From Novacetimonas pomaceti (lineage in GTDB: Bacteria > Pseudomonadota > Alphaproteobacteria > Acetobacterales > Acetobacteraceae): a stretch of DNA of 64,000 nucleotides. The DNA is taken from positions 61,869 to 125,868 of the forward strand of contig NZ_NOXG01000007.1 in the NCBI RefSeq assembly GCF_003207955.1, in the 5' to 3' direction. The translations under genes and the position numbers were made by a program. The notes under the pieces were generated by a model, which saw only the letters and a program-made list of their open reading frames with translations, made no database searches and had not been told where the DNA came from. Below, in pieces: positions 60,514 through 64,000 of this stretch; the first letter of the stretch is position 1, and every line of letters begins with the position of its first letter.

Positions 60514-62265
60514 ATGGGCGGCAAAACCACATCTGGACGAACGGAACTGCCGCGCCGCGCGCTGCTGGGGATCGGCGCGGCGCTGCCGTTCCTTGGCCCC
60601 CCGGCATCACAGGGCGTCGCCCGGGCCGACACGCGCTCCGCCCCCGGCGCATGGCCTGACGCGGCCGTGTGGCAGTCCCTGCGGGCGCAGGTGGGGGGAC
60701 GCCTGTCCGCCATCGCCGCGCCGGATTTCAACGATCCCCATCTGGCGGGGCAGTTGTCCAGCCCGTTCTTCATCCGCGATCAGGCCGCCCTGACGCAGTC
60801 GTCGGGCTGGGTCGATGGGTGGCAGGCCGCTCCCGGCGCATACGCTGTTCGCGCGCGCGATGCGTCCGACGTGGCCGCGACCGTGCGCTTTGCGGCGCGG
60901 CACGGGGTGCGGCCTGTGATCCGGGGTGGCGGGCACAGCTACCTTGGCGGGTCGAACGCGGCGGGCGGGCTGCTGGTGTGGACGCGCGACATGAACGGCA
61001 TCGTCATGCATGACCGCTTCGTCCCCGCCGGGTCGCAGGCCGCCCCGGTGCAGGCGGTCTCGCTCGGGGCCGGGTGCATCTGGCTGGAGGCCTATGACGC
61101 GGTGACCACGCGGGCGGGACGCTATGTGCAGGGCGGCGGCTGCACGACGGTCGGGGTGGCCGGGTTCGTGCAGGGCGGCGGCTTCGGCAGTTTTTCCAAA
61201 CAGTACGGCACCGGGGCGGGCAGCCTGCTGGAAGCGGAAATCGTGACGGCGGACGGTCGCGTCCGCACCGTCAATGACGCGCGTGAGCCTGACCTGTTCC
61301 GGGCGCTGAAGGGGGGCGGGGGCGGCACCTTTGGCGTGCTGACGCGCCTGACGCTGCAGACGCACCCCCTGCCGGCGACGTTCGGCCTTGTCCACTGGCA
61401 GGTGAGGGCGCGCAGCGATGCGGGATTCCGGCGATTGCTGGCGGCGTTCGTCGATACCTATGCCACGCGCCTTTTCAACCGGCACTGGGGCGAACAGGCC
61501 AGGGCGGGGTCGGGCAACCGGCTCGAACTCTTCATGACGCTGCAGGACCTTGACGCGCGGGCGGCGCGGGAATGCTGGCGTGACCTTGAACGTTTCGTCG
61601 CGGACAATGCGCGGGAATACGAAATCGAGGCCCCGTTTGAACTGACCGTCCTGCCCGCGCGCCGGATATGGGATGGCGACTGGCTCCGCCTTCACGCGCC
61701 GTCCCTTGTCATGGCCGACACGCGTCCCGGCGCGTCGCCGGGGCAGTGGTGGTGGGCGGGCAATACAGGGGAGGTCGGGACGTTCTGGCATGGATACCAG
61801 TCGATGTGGCTGCCGGCGTCCCTGCTGGACCGGGGGCGGCGCGGCGCGTTCACCGACGCCTGGTTCGCGTCGAGCCGCCACTGGCCCGTTTCCCTGCATT
61901 TCAACAAGGGGCTGGCGGGTGGGACGGAGGAGGCGATCATGCGCACCCGCCAGACCGTCATGAACCCGCAGGTGCTGGACGCATTCGCCCTGGCGATCAT
62001 CGCGGGGGAGGGAAAGCCGGCCTATGCCGGGGTGTCGGGCGAGGCGCTGGCACAGGCGCGGTCCGACCGGGAACGGATTGACCGGGCGTCCGCGCGGTTG
62101 CGGCGCATTGTTCCGGGGGCCGGCAGCTATATCTCCGAAAGCGATTACCATCTGGCGGGCTGGCGGCAGGCGTGCTGGGGGGCGCATTACGAACATCTGG
62201 CGCGGGTCAGGCGTCGTTACGACCCGCAGGGACTGTTTCGCGTCCACCATGGCGTCGGGACCTGA
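60514..62265 (+). CDS. FAD-linked oxidase with BBE domain (Tat-exported)
   Basis: 583 aa. Twin-Arg signal (ELPRRALLGIGAALPFLG). GGGHSYLGGSNAAGG and GGGCTTVGVAGFVQGGG carry His and Cys that bind FAD bicovalently in berberine-bridge-type oxidases. ESDYHLAGWRQACWG and YEHLARVRRRYDPQGLF are the BBE end. Likely a periplasmic carbohydrate or alcohol oxidase. ATG 60514 chosen; upstream extension is repeat DNA. Confidence 0.85.
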   Translation: MGGKTTSGRTELPRRALLGIGAALPFLGPPASQGVARADTRSAPGAWPDAAVWQSLRAQVGGRLSAIAAPDFNDPHLAGQLSSPFFIRDQAALTQSSGWVDGWQAAPGAYAVRARDASDVAATVRFAARHGVRPVIRGGGHSYLGGSNAAGGLLVWTRDMNGIVMHDRFVPAGSQAAPVQAVSLGAGCIWLEAYDAVTTRAGRYVQGGGCTTVGVAGFVQGGGFGSFSKQYGTGAGSLLEAEIVTADGRVRTVNDAREPDLFRALKGGGGGTFGVLTRLTLQTHPLPATFGLVHWQVRARSDAGFRRLLAAFVDTYATRLFNRHWGEQARAGSGNRLELFMTLQDLDARAARECWRDLERFVADNAREYEIEAPFELTVLPARRIWDGDWLRLHAPSLVMADTRPGASPGQWWWAGNTGEVGTFWHGYQSMWLPASLLDRGRRGAFTDAWFASSRHWPVSLHFNKGLAGGTEEAIMRTRQTVMNPQVLDAFALAIIAGEGKPAYAGVSGEALAQARSDRERIDRASARLRRIVPGAGSYISESDYHLAGWRQACWGAHYEHLARVRRRYDPQGLFRVHHGVGT

Positions 62266-62289
62266 CGGAATATTGTTGTTGAAAAGTAA

Positions 62290-62371
62290 TAAAAGTTTTC
62301 GGGTGTCGCCTTTTTTCAAAAAGGTGACGTCTTCCAAAGCTTTTTGAAAAAAGCTTCACCAAAAACTTTCA
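62290..62371 (+). repeat. Composite palindromic repeat, full copy
   Basis: AAAGTTTTCGGGTGTCGCC hairpin, CAAAGC hairpin, CACCAAAAACTTTC. Between tandem genes. Confidence 0.85.
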
Positions 62372-62449
62372 TGATTCCAGCATGTCCCCGCGCCCGCCCC
62401 GGGTGGAATGCCCTGTTCATGCGCGCGAAAAGCGGGCATCCTTCGGTCC

Positions 62450-63325
62450 ATGCGGCTCTATCCTGTCCTTCTCGCCTTCCTGCTCCCCTGCGCGGGCGCC
62501 CATGCGGCGGCGCCTGGCCCTGCGGAGATCGTCGCCCATGCGCCGGACAGCGCGTGGCGGACGCTTTCCCCGGACCGGCTCCTGCTGATGACGACCGCCG
62601 ATGGCAGGCGCATCGTGATCGAGCTTGCTTCCGACTTCGCGCCCGTCCATGTCGCGAATGTCGTGCGCCTTGCGCAAACCCACGCGTGGGACGGCGGGGC
62701 CATCATCCGCGTGCAGGACAATTATGTCGTGCAATGGCGCGTGCGCGATGAAAAGGCGCCGCTGCCCAAGGGATTCGTGAAAAACCCGCCCGCCGAATAT
62801 GACCGGCCCGTGGCGGGCATCGGGTTCCGTCCCCTCGGCTATCCCGATTCCTATGCGCCGCAGGCCGGGTTCGCGGCGGGATGGCCCGTGGGTGGCGACG
62901 GCACCCGGATCTGGCCCGCGCAGTGTTACGCAACCGTGGCCGTGGCGCGCGACATGCCGCCGGATACGGGAAACGGGCAGGAACTTTACGCCGTCAATGG
63001 CGAGGCCCCGCGACAGCTTGACCGCAACCTTGCGGTGGTCGGGCGGGTGCTGGTGGGGATGGACCAGCTCGGCGCGCTGCCACGCGGGACCGGGGCGATG
63101 GGCTTTTACACCGACGCGCACCAGGACGTTGCGATCAGGCGCGTTGTGCGCGCCGCCGACCTGCCGCCCGCAGAACGCCCGAAGATCCAGGCGATGCGCA
63201 CCGAAAGCCCGTCATTCGACGCCTACCTCGCGGCACGCGCGGCGCGGACCGATCCGTTCTTTGTCCACCCGGCCCATGGCGTCGCCCTGTGCAACGCGCC
63301 CGTCCCGTCGCGGGAGGTGCGCTAG
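62450..63325 (+). CDS. Secreted cyclophilin-type peptidylprolyl isomerase
   Basis: 291 aa. Signal peptide (RLYPVLLAFLLPCAGAHA). Cyclophilin-like core: IELASDFAPVHVANVVRLA, GGAIIRVQDNYVVQWR and later a long insert and VVGRVLVGMDQLGALPRG. It catalyses proline isomerisation in the periplasm; larger than the minimal family because of the insert and C-terminal tail. ATG 62450 chosen as signal start. Confidence 0.85.
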   Translation: MRLYPVLLAFLLPCAGAHAAAPGPAEIVAHAPDSAWRTLSPDRLLLMTTADGRRIVIELASDFAPVHVANVVRLAQTHAWDGGAIIRVQDNYVVQWRVRDEKAPLPKGFVKNPPAEYDRPVAGIGFRPLGYPDSYAPQAGFAAGWPVGGDGTRIWPAQCYATVAVARDMPPDTGNGQELYAVNGEAPRQLDRNLAVVGRVLVGMDQLGALPRGTGAMGFYTDAHQDVAIRRVVRAADLPPAERPKIQAMRTESPSFDAYLAARAARTDPFFVHPAHGVALCNAPVPSREVR

Positions 63326-64000
63326 CGCCCGTGGCGTGACGCGCGGTCGTTTTTGCAAAGCGGGGATGGGGGGGCAGCCTGTCTGTTCCATTAGTTTAGG
63401 ACGGATGAGCTGAAGGTGTGTTCGGTGAAATGTTGACAGCAAAAATAGACAGGACACCAAAAGCCACACAAGTATGTTACGATTTTAGAATCCTGTTACA
63501 TATCATGAAGTCATACGGTTTTTCTGGTTCCCGGCAGGCGGGTTGTCTCTGAATGTTTTGTAGGTAAATGATAGGTCATTTGCGGTCAGGGCCATATCAT
63601 TCCGTGGGAACGGACAGGGCACCCGTTTCAAAAATGGACATCTTCTACTGAATCTATAATGCTCCATATTCTTCAAATTATTTTATAAATTCCCATATAT
63701 CATATAAATAATATTATTATACGTAAATATAAGCAATATATATAATCATATTGCGTGAAAATTTATTAAGGGAAAATATTTCGAAAATGATTTTTCTAAA
63801 TGAATCTACCGCGCTTCATGAAATCAAAAATATACTGGCTGCAACCGATCACGCCAAACTGGCAGTGGCCTTCTGGGGCAATGGCGCAATCGACGCGGAT
63901 TTCTCACACTTGAGGCAATTTCGGGTCATTTTGTAGAATTCAGTCATCCCACAGGAGCCCGATCTGGAATATTGACGATATTCTGCTTCTGGCGGCGGGT
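63326..64000. other. A/T-rich terminal stretch with a broken gene fragment
   Basis: About 675 bp after the cyclophilin gene. GC falls sharply from about 63650. It holds the fragment at 63751-63936 and no complete gene; the window ends here. Confidence 0.5.
63751..63936 (+). pseudogene. PLD-like nuclease-family N-terminal fragment
   Basis: 61 aa, with LHEIKNILAATDHAKLAVAF and WGNGA. The alternating helix then AVAFWG strand recalls the start of phospholipase-D-like nuclease families. The frame stops at 63936, and no continuation in another frame was convincing, so it is broken, or the true gene is elsewhere. A real start could be ATG 63787. Confidence 0.35.

Overview
The window is high-GC DNA with a few sharply A/T-richer patches. 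Gene content and codon use suggest an acetic acid bacterium (Acetobacteraceae, Komagataeibacter/Gluconacetobacter-like). Clues are an SDR very close to the Gluconobacter xylitol dehydrogenase family, a Gal/Ara 1-dehydrogenase, many short secreted or lipoprotein genes, and one repeat family scattered between genes. The genus is an inference; no rRNA or tRNA gene was seen to confirm it.

Layout. 1-862: 5' part of an alginate-export-type outer-membrane protein. 1257-5161: a compact sulfate ABC importer operon (binding protein, two permeases, ATPase) with overlapping or near-overlapping genes. 5450-15656: CsbD, many small secreted/lipoprotein genes, the xylitol-dehydrogenase-like SDR, a metallophosphatase and a DUF3309 protein. 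15708-23871: Gal/Ara 1-dehydrogenase, a phosphoethanolamine-transferase-like membrane enzyme, TrhO coupled to a GNAT, PsiE, and an S24-type repressor. 24065-33318: YoaK-like membrane protein, Hsp31/HchA, an 814-aa secreted protein with a DUF3142 partner, GST, a Gly-rich lipoprotein and an A/T-rich orphan. 33458-45853: NAD-binding protein, autotransporter, DCC protein, LOV-HTH photoreceptor facing an HTH-membrane gene, SMR pump, membrane-tethered Mrr-like nuclease, DUF2975/XRE pair, double aspartyl protease and MFS pump. 45972-54829: periplasmic aldose 1-epimerase, a large FkbH-type protein, several secreted hypotheticals, a DnaA-box-like cluster and an FNR-type box. 54830-57571: an A/T-rich island with a P-loop ATPase and an NTF2-like protein. 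57572-63325: GPH sugar transporter, alpha/beta hydrolase, BBE flavoprotein and secreted cyclophilin. 63326-64000: A/T-rich DNA with a broken PLD-like fragment.

A composite palindromic repeat of about 80 bp occurs about 22 times at 19 intergenic loci. It has two adjacent hairpins inside an outer inverted repeat. At 17 of the 19 loci it lies next to at least one gene 3' end, so a role in termination or 3'-end processing is plausible. Functional themes are sulfate uptake, sugar oxidation and uptake, envelope modification, and light or oxygen sensing. The strongest leads for something new are the repeat family, the EL222-like LOV-HTH locus, the A/T-rich ATPase island, the three-part FkbH protein, and a pair of small paralogues, one of them behind a perfect FNR-type box.
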